A stretch of DNA of 64,000 bases from Streptomyces diastaticus subsp. diastaticus (GTDB lineage: Bacteria; Actinomycetota; Actinomycetes; Streptomycetales; Streptomycetaceae): assembly GCF_011170125.1 (NCBI RefSeq), contig NZ_BLLN01000003.1, positions 1,240,001 through 1,304,000 on the forward strand. The letters run 5' to 3'. Both the position numbers and the translations under genes were made by a program. Shown one piece after another: positions 36,180-44,594 of this stretch. The notes beneath the pieces were generated by a model. The model searched no databases. It saw only the letters and a list, made by a program, of their open reading frames with translations, and had not been told where the DNA came from. Position 1 is the first letter of the stretch; the number at the start of each line of letters is the position of its first letter.

Positions 36180-36752
36180 ATGACGACTGGCGCACCGCCT
36201 CCCGCCCCCAACGCTCCGCGCTCCCGCCTGAGAACCTTTTTGCCGCTCGCCCTGGTGGTGTGGCTGGTCCTGGAGGTCTGGCTGCTCACCCGCGTCGCCG
36301 AGGCGACCAGCGGGTTCATCGTGTTCCTGCTGCTCCTGGCCGGTGTCGTGGCCGGCTCCGCGGTGATCAAGAGGGCCGGCCGACGAGCCCTGCGGAAGTT
36401 CCAGGAGACCGTCGCCCAGCAGCAGCGGGGCGTCACGCCCGAGACCGACCGCAGCGGCGGCAACGCCTTCCTGCTGATCGCCGGGCTGCTGCTCATCCTG
36501 CCGGGGCTGGTCTCCGACCTTCTCGGCCTGATCCTGCTGCTGCCCCCGGTCCGCACCGCGCTGGCCCGCCGCGCCGAACGTTCACTGGAACGGCGGATGG
36601 CCGCGGCCGGCCCCGGTTCCTTCGGCGGCGCCTTCCAGCAGGCCAGGATGCGTGCCCCCGACGGCAAGGTCGTCCAGGGTGAGGTCGTCCGCGACGACGA
36701 GCCGCCGCGGCCCGGCCACGACGACGACCCCCGCCCGCCACTCACCCCCTGA
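36180..36752 (+). CDS. fxsA: FxsA-family membrane protein
   Basis: A 190-aa protein with two N-terminal helices ('LPLALVVWLVLEVWLLTRVA' and 'TSGFIVFLLLLAGVVAGSAV') and one further hydrophobic stretch ('FLLIAGLLLILPGLVSDLLG'), the FxsA core. The C-terminal 60 residues are charged and variable. In E. coli FxsA relieves F-exclusion of phage T7; its role in actinobacteria is unknown. ATG 36180. It ends in a GC hairpin (about 36762-36790) and is convergent with rbpA. Confidence 0.9.
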   Translation: MTTGAPPPAPNAPRSRLRTFLPLALVVWLVLEVWLLTRVAEATSGFIVFLLLLAGVVAGSAVIKRAGRRALRKFQETVAQQQRGVTPETDRSGGNAFLLIAGLLLILPGLVSDLLGLILLLPPVRTALARRAERSLERRMAAAGPGSFGGAFQQARMRAPDGKVVQGEVVRDDEPPRPGHDDDPRPPLTP

Positions 36753-36833
36753 GACGCTTCCTGCCCCCGCCCGGGTCCGCCCGGCGGGGGCACCGCACCG
36801 CACGGGCCGGGCCGGTGCTCCGGGCGTGGAGAA

Positions 36834-36880
36834 GCCCGTGGGCCGTGCCACCCGGTGGAGGGGTCGCACGGCCCACGGGC
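36834..36880. terminator. Terminator after rbpA
   Basis: A perfect 15-bp stem (36834-36848 with 36866-36880) and a 17-nt loop, 33 bp past the rbpA stop on the minus strand and about 80 bp after fxsA. It can serve both directions. Confidence 0.83.
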
Positions 36881-36912
36881 CGAAACGGTGCGTCAGGCGC
36901 TCCGGAAGTGCC

Positions 36913-37287
36913 TCAGGCGGACTTCCGGCTGTCCCGCGGGTGCACCGCGATGTTCATGGCGCCGGAACGGAGGACCGCCAGCCGCTCGGCCAGCACCTCT
37001 TCCAGCTCCTCCCGCGTGCGCCGCTCCATCAGCATGTCCCAGTGCGTACGTGCGGGCTTGCCCTTCTTCTCCTCGGGTCCGTCGCCGTCCACCAGAAGTG
37101 CCTGGGCGCCGCAGACCTTGCACTCCCACTCCGGCGGAATCTCGGCCTCAACCGAGAACGGCATCTCGAATCGATGTCCGTTCTGGCATGCGTACTCCAC
37201 GGCCTGGCGCGGGGCCAGGTCGATGCCGCGGTCGGTCTCGTAGCTCGTCACCACGAGGCGCGTGCCGCGAAGAGCTCGCTCACTCAT
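36913..37287 (-). CDS. rbpA: RNA polymerase-binding protein RbpA
   Basis: A 124-aa actinobacterial transcription factor that binds the principal sigma factor and helps open-complex formation. It starts 'MSERALRGTRLVVTSYETDR'; the zinc site is Cys34, His38, Cys56 and Cys59 ('YACQNGH' and 'CKVCG'), and the sigma-interaction domain with 'RTHWDMLMERRTREELEEVL' follows at about 82-101. Length and residues match Streptomyces RbpA exactly as I remember it. A SigmaR-type promoter lies upstream (37349-37375), matching its known induction by disulfide stress. Confidence 0.97.
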   Translation of the reverse strand: MSERALRGTRLVVTSYETDRGIDLAPRQAVEYACQNGHRFEMPFSVEAEIPPEWECKVCGAQALLVDGDGPEEKKGKPARTHWDMLMERRTREELEEVLAERLAVLRSGAMNIAVHPRDSRKSA

Positions 37288-37348
37288 GAATCGTGCCTCC
37301 CGGGCTTGTCGCCCACAGGACAGGTGTCGCTGTCGTCGTCATCCGGTC

Positions 37349-37375
37349 AACGTCCGGTCGGCGGTAAAGATTCCC
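37349..37375 (-). promoter_or_regulatory. SigmaR-type promoter of rbpA
   Basis: Minus strand: GGGAAT (37375-37370), 18-bp spacer, GTT (37351-37349), a perfect fit to the SigmaR consensus GGAAT-N18-GTT. The transcript would begin near 37340 with a leader of about 50 nt. rbpA is a known SigmaR target in S. coelicolor. Confidence 0.88.
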
Positions 37376-37540
37376 GTCAGGGTCATGCGTCGCCGTCGTA
37401 GCCGCCCCTTGTTGTACCCACCATCGCCCGGTTTGTCACGTCTGGCCGGGGATGTGCGACCTCACCGCGCGCACTTCACACGCAGTAACGGTACGCCTGG
37501 CGAGCCAAACGCGTACACTACCGCCGTTTCGCCGTCCGCG

Positions 37541-38893
37541 CTAAATCCGGCCCGGCGCGGCATTGCCCGCGTCCAGGACGGCTCTGCGTACGGGTACCCG
37601 GGCCAGCAGCGCGAAACCGATCACGAAGAAGAGGACCAGCGAGAGGATCGCGTCCCGGTAGCTGCCCGTGAGCTGGTAGGTGAGGCCGAACAGCAGCGGA
37701 CCCAGCCAGCTCATGCCCCGGTCACTCATCTCGAACGCCGCGAAGTACTCGGCCTCCTTTCCCGCGGGCACCAGGTGGGAGAAGAGCGAACGCGACAGCG
37801 CCTGGGTGCCGCCCAGAACCGTGCCGATGAAGGCCGCCAGCACGAAGAACCAGACCGGCGACCCGGCGGGCAGGAAGTACCCGGCGGCCAGGATCAGGGT
37901 CCAGACCACCAGCGAGCCCAGGATCGTGCGCTGCGCGCCGTGCCGGTCGGCCAGTCGCCCCATGCCCAGTGCCCCGGCCACCGCGAGGACCTGCACCAGC
38001 AGCACCGCCACGATCAGCGTGGACTGGTCCAGGCCCAGTTCCTCCGAGCCGAAGACCGACGCCTGGCTGATCACGGTCTGCACGCCGTCGTTGTACATCA
38101 GGTACGCCAGCAGGAACCCCAGGGTCAGCGGATGGCGGCGCATGTCCTTGACGGTCGCCGTGAGCCGGCCCCAGCCGCCGCGCCGGGCCGCCACCGCCCT
38201 GGGGCTCACCCGGCGGTCGCGCAGCCGGCGCAGCGGGACCAGCGTGAACGCGCCCCACCAGACGCCCGCCGAGGCGAGGCAGATCCGCACCGCCGTCCCC
38301 TCGCTCAGCCCGAAGGACTCGTGCGCGGTGTACAGCACCAGGTCGGCCAGCAGGACCAGGGCGCCCGCCGCGTAGCCGAACGCCCATCCCTTCGAGGAGA
38401 CGGCGTCGCGCTCCTCGGGTGCGGCGATCTGGGGCAGATAGGAGTTGTAGAGGACCATCGAGACGGCGAGTGAGGCGTTGGCGACCACCAGCAGCAGGCC
38501 GCCGAGGAGGTACCGGTCGCCGTCGAGGAAGAACATGCCGGCCGTGGCGGCCGCGCCCAGGTAGGCGGAGAGGGCCAGCAGCGGCTTCTTGCGGCCGGTG
38601 CGGTCCGCGGCGGCGCCCGCCACCGGCATCACCGCGATCGCCAGGATCACCGACAGGGAGACCGCGTACGCGAAGAAGGAGCCCGCGGCGACCGGTATGC
38701 CGAGCGGATGGACGTATCCCTCGGCGTCGGCGGCCGTCCTGGCGACCGTGGTGAGGTACGGGCCGAGGAAGACGGTGAGGACGCTGGTGGAGTAGACCGA
38801 GCAGGCCCAGTCGTAGGCGTACCAGCCGCGCTGCTCGCGGCGTCTGGCGTCGGCCCGGCCCGACTCCTCGGCAGGTACGGTCCCGCTGCTCAT
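37541..38893 (-). CDS. MFS transporter of the UMF1 (BtlA-like) family
   Basis: A 450-aa protein with about 12 helices. 'QRGWYAYDWACSVYSTSVLT' at the N-terminus is the UMF1 signature (Y-D-W-A-x-S), and 'NASLAVSMVLYNSYLPQIAA' and 'GGTQALSRSLFSHLVPAGKE' are the two best conserved loops. Function in bacteria is unknown; the fungal relative Atg22 exports vacuolar amino acids. ATG 38893 chosen at the end of GAGGGGG. It may be co-transcribed with the phosphodiesterase gene 43 bp upstream. Confidence 0.9.
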   Translation of the reverse strand: MSSGTVPAEESGRADARRREQRGWYAYDWACSVYSTSVLTVFLGPYLTTVARTAADAEGYVHPLGIPVAAGSFFAYAVSLSVILAIAVMPVAGAAADRTGRKKPLLALSAYLGAAATAGMFFLDGDRYLLGGLLLVVANASLAVSMVLYNSYLPQIAAPEERDAVSSKGWAFGYAAGALVLLADLVLYTAHESFGLSEGTAVRICLASAGVWWGAFTLVPLRRLRDRRVSPRAVAARRGGWGRLTATVKDMRRHPLTLGFLLAYLMYNDGVQTVISQASVFGSEELGLDQSTLIVAVLLVQVLAVAGALGMGRLADRHGAQRTILGSLVVWTLILAAGYFLPAGSPVWFFVLAAFIGTVLGGTQALSRSLFSHLVPAGKEAEYFAAFEMSDRGMSWLGPLLFGLTYQLTGSYRDAILSLVLFFVIGFALLARVPVRRAVLDAGNAAPGRI

Positions 38894-38936
38894 CGTCTTC
38901 CCCCTCGCTCCGGGCCGCCGCGTGGGCCGGACGGGC

Positions 38937-39713
38937 TCAGGCCCACTGCCCCCGGTCGCGCAGCACATCGCGCAGTGTGCCGATGTGATCGGTCATGATG
39001 CCATCGACGCCGAGCTCCAGGAGGGCGGCCATCCGCCCGGGATCGTTGACGGTCCACACGTGCACCTGGAGCCCCCGCGCGTGGGCCGCGCGCACGAAGC
39101 GGCCGTCCACCACCGGGACGCCGTACTGCGCCTCGGGGACCTGCACGCAGACCGCGGAGCCACGCACCGCCGCCGGCAGTCCCCAGGAGCGCAGCCGCAG
39201 GCCGAGCACGCCGCGTACCCCGTAGGAGGTGGCCAGGCGCGGGCCGCCGAGTCGCCGGGCGCGGGCCACCCGGCTCTCCGAGAAGGAGCCGACGCAGACC
39301 CGTTCCCAGGCGTCCGCCCGCTCGATCAGCTCCAGCAGCGGGCGCAGCGCGGGCTCCGCCTTCACGTCGACGTTCCAGCGCGCCCCGGGGAAACGTTCCA
39401 GCAGCTCGTCGAAGCGCGGAACCGGCTCGCGGCCCGCCACCCTGGCCCGCGCCACCTCGCTCCAGGGCAGGTCGGCGATGCGGCCGGCGCGGTCCGTGAC
39501 CCGGTCCAGCGTCGCGTCGTGGAAGGCGGCGAGCACCCCGTCCGCGGTGAGGTGGACGTCGGTCTCCAGGTACCGGTAGCCCGCCGCGACGGCCTCGGAG
39601 AAGGCCGCGGTGGTGTTCTCCCGGCCGCCGGCCGCCCCGCCACGGTGGGCGAAGGGCAGCGGGCCGGGGTGGTCCAGGTACGGATGGCGGGCCGGGGGCC
39701 TCGAAGCGGTCAC
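38937..39713 (-). CDS. Glycerophosphodiester phosphodiesterase
   Basis: A 258-aa TIM-barrel enzyme that splits glycerophosphodiesters to glycerol-3-phosphate and an alcohol. 'LPFAHRGGAAGGRENTTAAF' (H-R-G...E-N-T), 'YLETDVHLTADGVLAAFHDA' (E-x-D metal ligands and the second His) and 'WNVDVKAEPALRPLL' are the family motifs. No signal peptide, so cytoplasmic. GTG 39713 overlaps the yczE stop by 4 bp (GTGA), which implies translational coupling. Confidence 0.92.
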   Translation of the reverse strand: MTASRPPARHPYLDHPGPLPFAHRGGAAGGRENTTAAFSEAVAAGYRYLETDVHLTADGVLAAFHDATLDRVTDRAGRIADLPWSEVARARVAGREPVPRFDELLERFPGARWNVDVKAEPALRPLLELIERADAWERVCVGSFSESRVARARRLGGPRLATSYGVRGVLGLRLRSWGLPAAVRGSAVCVQVPEAQYGVPVVDGRFVRAAHARGLQVHVWTVNDPGRMAALLELGVDGIMTDHIGTLRDVLRDRGQWA

Positions 39714-40369
39714 GGAGGCAGTATCGCCCCGTCGGCCGCGGCGGCCGGGCGCGGGGCCGCGGTGGCCGGGACCGCGAAGAGCCTCAGGAACCACTGGGCC
39801 AGCGGCCCGATGGACAGGGCGTACACCACCGTGCCCACGCCGACGGTGCCGCCGAGGGCGAAGCCGGTCACCACCACCAGCACCTCGATGCCGGTGCGGA
39901 CCAGCCGCACGGAGCCGCCGGTGACCTGGTGCAGGCCGGTCATCAGGCCGTCGCGCGGACCGGGACCGAACCGGGCGGCGATGTACAGGCCGGTCGCTGC
40001 TCCGTTCAGGACGACGCCGGTGACCATCAGCGTCACCCGGACGGCGAGGTGCCCGGTGGAGGGGAGGAGGGCCAGTGTCGCGTCCAGCGCGACACCGACC
40101 ACGAAGACGTTGCAGACCGTGCCGAGGCCGGGCCGCTGGCGCAGGGGTATCCACAGCAGCAGCACCGCCGCGCCGACCACGATCGACACCACCCCCATCG
40201 ACAGCCCGCTCAGCTCCGACAGGCCCTGCTGGAACACCCCCCACGGCTCCAGTCCGAGCCCGCCCCGCACCAGCAGGGCGACGCTCACCCCGTACAGCAC
40301 GAGGCCGGTGGACAACTGGACGAGGCGGCGGGGGAGCCGGCGCTCGTGCAGGCGTGGCGTGAGGAACAC
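39710..40369 (-). CDS. yczE: YczE/YyaS/YitT-type membrane protein
   Basis: A 219-aa protein with about 6 helices. 'LYGVSVALLVRGGLGLEPWG' and 'AARFGPGPRDGLMTGLHQVT' are the YczE signatures. GTG 40369 has AGGAGG at a 5-nt spacing. It diverges from a MocR-type regulator, an arrangement known for YczR/YczE, where the regulator controls the membrane protein. Transport substrate unknown. The downstream phosphodiesterase and UMF1 genes probably belong to the same transcript. Confidence 0.88.
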   Translation of the reverse strand: MFLTPRLHERRLPRRLVQLSTGLVLYGVSVALLVRGGLGLEPWGVFQQGLSELSGLSMGVVSIVVGAAVLLLWIPLRQRPGLGTVCNVFVVGVALDATLALLPSTGHLAVRVTLMVTGVVLNGAATGLYIAARFGPGPRDGLMTGLHQVTGGSVRLVRTGIEVLVVVTGFALGGTVGVGTVVYALSIGPLAQWFLRLFAVPATAAPRPAAAADGAILPP

Positions 40370-40388
40370 CGCGACCTCCTGGCTGGTG

Positions 40389-40413
40389 ACAGTGGACTGA
40401 CACGTGTCACTGT
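40389..40413. promoter_or_regulatory. Nested dyads between yczE and the MocR regulator
   Basis: A perfect 12-bp palindrome TGACACGTGTCA (40398-40409) is overlapped by ACAGTG (40389-40394) and CACTGT (40408-40413). It lies 20-45 bp before the yczE start in the 99-bp divergent gap, the expected place for the MocR/YczR binding site. Confidence 0.65.
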
Positions 40414-40468
40414 GTGGCGTGCGAACAACGGCCGGACAGGGCCAATTCGGGGAAGGTGGACCGACTTC

Positions 40469-41995
40469 ATGACCCAGTGGACCTCGGTGACCGGTGCGGC
40501 ACAACTCGCCCGCCTGCTCGCCTCGCAGTCCTGGCAGACCCGTACCGGCCCCGGCGGACGCCGTCCTCCGGCCTACCGCGCCCTCGCCGACGGCGTCCGG
40601 CTGCTCGTCCTGGAGGGCCGCGTCCCCGTCGCCGCCCGCCTGCCCGCCGAACGCGAGCTGGCTCTCGCCCTCGCTGTCAGCCGCACCACCGTGGCCGCCG
40701 CCTACGAGGCGCTGCGCGGCGAGGGGTTCCTCGCCTCCCGGCGCGGCGCCGGGAGCTGGACGGCCGTCCCGGCGGGCAACCCGCTGCCCGCCCGCGGCCT
40801 CGAACCGCTGCCCCCCGAAGCCCTCGGCGCCCTCATCGACCTCGGCTGCGCCTCGCTGCCCGCCCCCGAACCGTGGCTGACCCGCGCCGTCACCGGTGCG
40901 CTGGAGTCCCTGCCGCCGTACGCCATGACACACGGCGACTACCCGGCCGGCCTGCCCGACCTGCGGGCCACGCTCGCCGAGCGGTACACGCGGCTGGGCA
41001 TCCCGACCATGCCCGAGCAGATCATGGTCACCACCGGGGCGATGGGCGCCATCGACGCCATCTGCCACCTCTTCGCCCCGCAGGGCGAGCGCATCGCGGT
41101 CGAGTCGCCCAGCTACGCCAACATCCTCCAGCTCATGCGGGAGGCCGGCGCCCGGCTGGTCCCGGTCGCCATGGCCGACCGGCTGCGCGGCTGGGACCTG
41201 GACCGCTGGCGCCAGGTGCTGCGGGACGCCGCTCCCCGGCTCGGCTACGTCGTCGCCGACTTCCACAATCCCACCGGTGCCCTCGCCGACGAGGAGCAGC
41301 GCCGCGCCCTGGTGGAGGCCGCCCGGTCGGCGGGGACCGTGCTCGTCGTCGACGAGACCATGACCGAACTCGCCCTCGACCCGGAACTCGCCCCCGCCCC
41401 CGACGGCACCTCCGCCCTGCCCCGCCGGGTCTGCGCCTTCGACCCGGCGGGCTCCACCGTGATCACGGTCGGCTCCGCGAGCAAGGCCTTCTGGGCCGGG
41501 ATGCGGATCGGCTGGGTACGGGCGGCTCCCGACGTGATCCGCCGCCTGGTCTCCGCCCGCGCCTACGCCGACCTCGGCACCCCCGTCCTCGAACAGCTCG
41601 CCGTGCACTGGCTGCTCTCCGGCGGCGGCTGGGAGGAGGCCGTGCGGCTCCGCCGCGATCAGGCGCGCGAGAACCGCGACACCCTGGTCGCCGCCGTCCG
41701 CCGGGAACTGCCCGACTGGAGTTTCGAGGTGCCGCGCGGCGGCCTCACCCTCTGGGTGCGCACCGGGGGCCTCTCCGGTTCCCGCATCGCCGCCCTCGGC
41801 GAACAGGTCGGCATCCGCGTCCCCTCCGGCCCGCGCTTCGGCGTCGACGGGGCCTTCGAGGGGTACGTCCGGCTGCCGTTCACCGTCGGGGGGGCGGTGG
41901 CCGACGAGGCGGCGGTGCGGCTCGCGGCCGCCGCCCAACTGGTCCGCGAGGGGGTGCGCGGCGGCGCTGAGTCCCCGCGCAGCGTGGTCGCCTGA
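40469..41995 (+). CDS. MocR-family regulator (GntR HTH fused to PLP aminotransferase domain)
   Basis: A 508-aa fusion. Residues about 25-95 are a GntR winged helix ('RLPAERELALALAVSRTTVA', then 'AAYEALRGEGFLASRRGAGS'). The rest is a fold-type I aminotransferase domain with 'GYVVADFHNPTGALADEEQR' and the PLP-binding Lys in 'VGSASKAFWAGMRIGWVR'. MocR proteins are PLP- or PLP-adduct-responsive regulators. Its divergent neighbour encodes YczE, so it is the likely YczR counterpart. ATG 40469 selected after GGGGAAGG. Confidence 0.92.
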   Translation: MTQWTSVTGAAQLARLLASQSWQTRTGPGGRRPPAYRALADGVRLLVLEGRVPVAARLPAERELALALAVSRTTVAAAYEALRGEGFLASRRGAGSWTAVPAGNPLPARGLEPLPPEALGALIDLGCASLPAPEPWLTRAVTGALESLPPYAMTHGDYPAGLPDLRATLAERYTRLGIPTMPEQIMVTTGAMGAIDAICHLFAPQGERIAVESPSYANILQLMREAGARLVPVAMADRLRGWDLDRWRQVLRDAAPRLGYVVADFHNPTGALADEEQRRALVEAARSAGTVLVVDETMTELALDPELAPAPDGTSALPRRVCAFDPAGSTVITVGSASKAFWAGMRIGWVRAAPDVIRRLVSARAYADLGTPVLEQLAVHWLLSGGGWEEAVRLRRDQARENRDTLVAAVRRELPDWSFEVPRGGLTLWVRTGGLSGSRIAALGEQVGIRVPSGPRFGVDGAFEGYVRLPFTVGGAVADEAAVRLAAAAQLVREGVRGGAESPRSVVA

Positions 41996-42041
41996 GAAAC
42001 GGCCGCGCCCCGCGGGGCGCGCGGGGCGCGGGGCGCGCGGA

Positions 42042-43616
42042 TCAGCTGTCGGCGCCCGCCGGGACGGCGGGGGGCGCGGCGGGCGCCGGGGGGACCGTGA
42101 GCGGCTGGGGGCGCGGCGGCAGCAGCTCCAGCACGGCACGCCGGTCGGCCTCGGCCGTCCCCTCGTCGTACGGGTCGGGCGCGGCCGGCACCTGGAGGCG
42201 CTGGACGGGGCCGTCGCCGAGCCGGACCCAGCCCCGGCCGGGCGGGGCCGCGGCGGGCGTCGAGGTGTTGGGCGGGGCGCCGAGCACCAGGGCGACCTGG
42301 GCGGCGGAGGCGCGTCCCAGCACGACGCGGGCCCGGGTGTGGCGGCGTACCGGTTCGGCCAGGGCCTCGGTGGAGTCGAACTGCTCGGCCACCACCACGG
42401 TGACCTGGGCGGCGCGGCCGTGCCGCAACGGGACCTGGAGCAGACTCTGCGGGTCGGGCCTGCCCCCGGCCCCGGCCAGGTGCGCGAGGGCGGCGGGGCG
42501 GTCGACCAGGATCCACAGTGGGCGCCGGGTGTCCGGAGGCGGCGGATGGCCTTCCTGGCGGGCCCGGTTGGCGGCGATGAGCCGGCGTTCCGTCTCGTGG
42601 CAGGCCCATTCCAGGCCGGTGAGGGCGCCGTCGAGGTCGCACTCGACGGCGAGGACGCCCTCGCGGCCGGTCAGACAGGCGTACTCGCCGGTGCCGCCGC
42701 CGTCCACCACCAGTACGTCCCCCTGGCGCAGCGCCTGGAGGGCGAGGGAGCGCAGCAGTGAGGTGGTGCCGCTGCCGGGGTGGCCGACCGCCAGCAGATG
42801 CGGCTCGGTGGCGCGGGCACCGGTGCGCCACAGGACGGGGGGCTCGTCCCGGGGCTCGCCGTCGGGACCGGTGACGGGCAGGGTGCGGGCGGTGTCGGCG
42901 GCGTCGGTGAAGCCGAGCAGGTGCTCGCCGGGGGTGGTGGCGAAGGGCTGGGCGGTGAGGTCCGAGGGCAGGGGGGCGACGGCGGCGACGGTGAGTTCGT
43001 TGCCCTGTTCGTTCCAGTCGAAGCGGTACTCGCGGCCGCGGCCGAGCTTGGCGGCGAGGACCTGTTCGACGCGGAGCCGGGACTCGGGCTCGGCGTCGGG
43101 GAAGTAGCCGGGATAGCGCAGTAGCAGCCGGTCCGGGTGGCCGCTCCCGTCGAAGCTGTGCGAGGCGACGGCCTTCTCCCAGTCGCCGCCGTAGCTGTAG
43201 AGGGGCGCGGGGTCCTCCGGGACGGAGAAGTAGGGGACGAGCGACTCGTGGAGCGAGGCGAGCCGCCGCGTCCGCGCGTCGTCCAGGCCGGCGGGCGCGG
43301 CGGGCTTGCGGTCCCGGCCGGTCCAGGCGGCCGTGGCGAGCAGGGCGGCCAGCGCGAGCGGCAGTCCGTACCGGACGAGGGAGAGGACCAGCAGGACCGC
43401 GGCGATCAGGAAGAGCAGCGGGCCGCGCCGGTCCTTCGGGGTGTCGGCCCACTTGCGCCGTCCGGCGGCCGCCAGGCGGCGCAGGCCACGGGTGATCGTG
43501 ATCAGCGGATGGAGGACGTCCGTGGCGTTGTCCGCCGCCGACCGGGCCAGCTCACGGCTCCGGACGATCGGGGCGGTGCCGCCGCGCAGGATGCTGGGGA
43601 GTGGGCGCCGGGCCAC
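42042..43616 (-). CDS. Membrane-anchored FtsK/TraB-like protein with a degenerate P-loop
   Basis: A 524-aa protein. Two membrane helices (about 66-82 and 84-98) precede a soluble domain built like the FtsK/SpoIIIE/TraB translocases. At the Walker A position (278-286) the sequence is G-H-P-G-S-G-T-T-S: the invariant Lys is Thr284. The Walker B-like segment reads 'PLWILVDRPAAL', without the acidic pair. DNA pumping by the standard mechanism therefore seems unlikely. GTG 43616 follows AGGAG. A 64-aa membrane protein gene lies 39 bp upstream in the same operon, as spread-type genes do in conjugative elements. Confidence 0.75.
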   Translation of the reverse strand: MARRPLPSILRGGTAPIVRSRELARSAADNATDVLHPLITITRGLRRLAAAGRRKWADTPKDRRGPLLFLIAAVLLVLSLVRYGLPLALAALLATAAWTGRDRKPAAPAGLDDARTRRLASLHESLVPYFSVPEDPAPLYSYGGDWEKAVASHSFDGSGHPDRLLLRYPGYFPDAEPESRLRVEQVLAAKLGRGREYRFDWNEQGNELTVAAVAPLPSDLTAQPFATTPGEHLLGFTDAADTARTLPVTGPDGEPRDEPPVLWRTGARATEPHLLAVGHPGSGTTSLLRSLALQALRQGDVLVVDGGGTGEYACLTGREGVLAVECDLDGALTGLEWACHETERRLIAANRARQEGHPPPPDTRRPLWILVDRPAALAHLAGAGGRPDPQSLLQVPLRHGRAAQVTVVVAEQFDSTEALAEPVRRHTRARVVLGRASAAQVALVLGAPPNTSTPAAAPPGRGWVRLGDGPVQRLQVPAAPDPYDEGTAEADRRAVLELLPPRPQPLTVPPAPAAPPAVPAGADS

Positions 43617-43655
43617 GTCTTGACTCCTGGGGGTGCGGGTGCGGGGAGCGGACGG

Positions 43656-43850
43656 TCAGAACTTGATCCCGCCCAGCAGCCCGGCGAGGCTCGCGCCGCC
43701 CGCCGTGATGCTGGGGGCGATGGCGGTACCCGCCAGGTAGAAGCCGAAGAGCGCGCAGACCACGGCGTGGGACGCCTTGAGGCCGTCCTTCCGGAAGAAC
43801 AGGAAGACGATGATGCCGAGGAGGACGACGCCGGACATGGACAGGATCAT
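43656..43850 (-). CDS. Small membrane protein, two helices
   Basis: A 64-aa protein: helix 1 'MILSMSGVVLLGIIVFLFF' (1-19), a short basic loop, helix 2 'HAVVCALFGFYLAGTAIA' (27-44), then a Gly/Ser-rich end. ATG 43850 with GGAGA upstream. It resembles the small Spd or mobile-element transfer proteins found beside tra genes in Streptomyces elements. Its only obvious partner here is the FtsK-like gene downstream. The region before it (43851-44180) is partly AT-rich (about 43900-43940) and probably holds the promoter. Confidence 0.75.
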   Translation of the reverse strand: MILSMSGVVLLGIIVFLFFRKDGLKASHAVVCALFGFYLAGTAIAPSITAGGASLAGLLGGIKF

Positions 43851-44180
43851 GAGAGTTCTCCTGGTGGGTGGGGACGATCACCATCAGTTGTTCCAGGCTC
43901 ACAGCATGTATCTGTACGACAAAAGGTGCAAATGGGGTAACCGGGGGTGTTTTCACTCGGCTGGTACGTCCCTGGAGGTGCCCGGCACCGGACGGTGGCA
44001 GCCTCGGCCCGTGCGCCCCTGGCCGTCCGGGCCCTCGCCCCGGGGCGTGCCCTGACGCCCCGGCGGTGGCAGTACCCTGGCGATTCACCCGGACGGCCCC
44101 CCGCCGTCCCGCCGGCCGGGCGCCCGCCCGGCCCGCGCAGCCACCCACCCCCGCACGAGAACGAAAAGGGCGTACCGCCG

Positions 44181-44594
44181 ATGAGTGAGGCACCCGACCC
44201 CGAGGTCGTCGAGCTGGCCACCAAGATCTTCGACCTGGCGCGCGAGGGGCAGCACGCCCGGCTGGCCGCCTACGTCGACGCCGGCGTTCCCGTCAACCTC
44301 ACCAACGACCAGGGCCACACCCTCGTCATGCTCGCCGCCTACCACGGCCACGCGGACGCCGTCCGCGTGCTGCTGGAGCGCGGCGCCGACCCCGACCGGG
44401 CCAACGACCGGGGCCAGACCCCGCTCGCGGGAGCCGTCTTCAAGGGCGAGGACGCGGTCGTCACCGCCCTCCTCGACGGCGGCGCCGATCCGGCCGCCGG
44501 TACCCCCTCCGCGGTGGACACGGCCCGCATGTTCGGCAAGGACGACCTGCTCGCCCGGTTCACCGCCGCCCAGGACGGTCCTGGCGCGGCCTGA
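44181..44594 (+). CDS. Ankyrin-repeat protein
   Basis: A 137-aa soluble protein with three ankyrin repeats: 'LAAYVDAGVPVNLTNDQGHT' plus 'VMLAAYHGHADAVRVLLERG', then 'ADPDRANDRGQTPLAGAVFK', then 'VVTALLDGGADPAA'. It should act through protein contacts; partner unknown. Start ATG 44181. Small ankyrin proteins of this length are common in Streptomyces. Confidence 0.92.
   Translation: MSEAPDPEVVELATKIFDLAREGQHARLAAYVDAGVPVNLTNDQGHTLVMLAAYHGHADAVRVLLERGADPDRANDRGQTPLAGAVFKGEDAVVTALLDGGADPAAGTPSAVDTARMFGKDDLLARFTAAQDGPGAA

Noticed and set aside
42003..42040. GCGCGGGGCGCGC tandem motif as an origin or protein-binding array
   Set aside because: Simple GC slippage after the MocR gene; no AT-rich or DnaA-box context.
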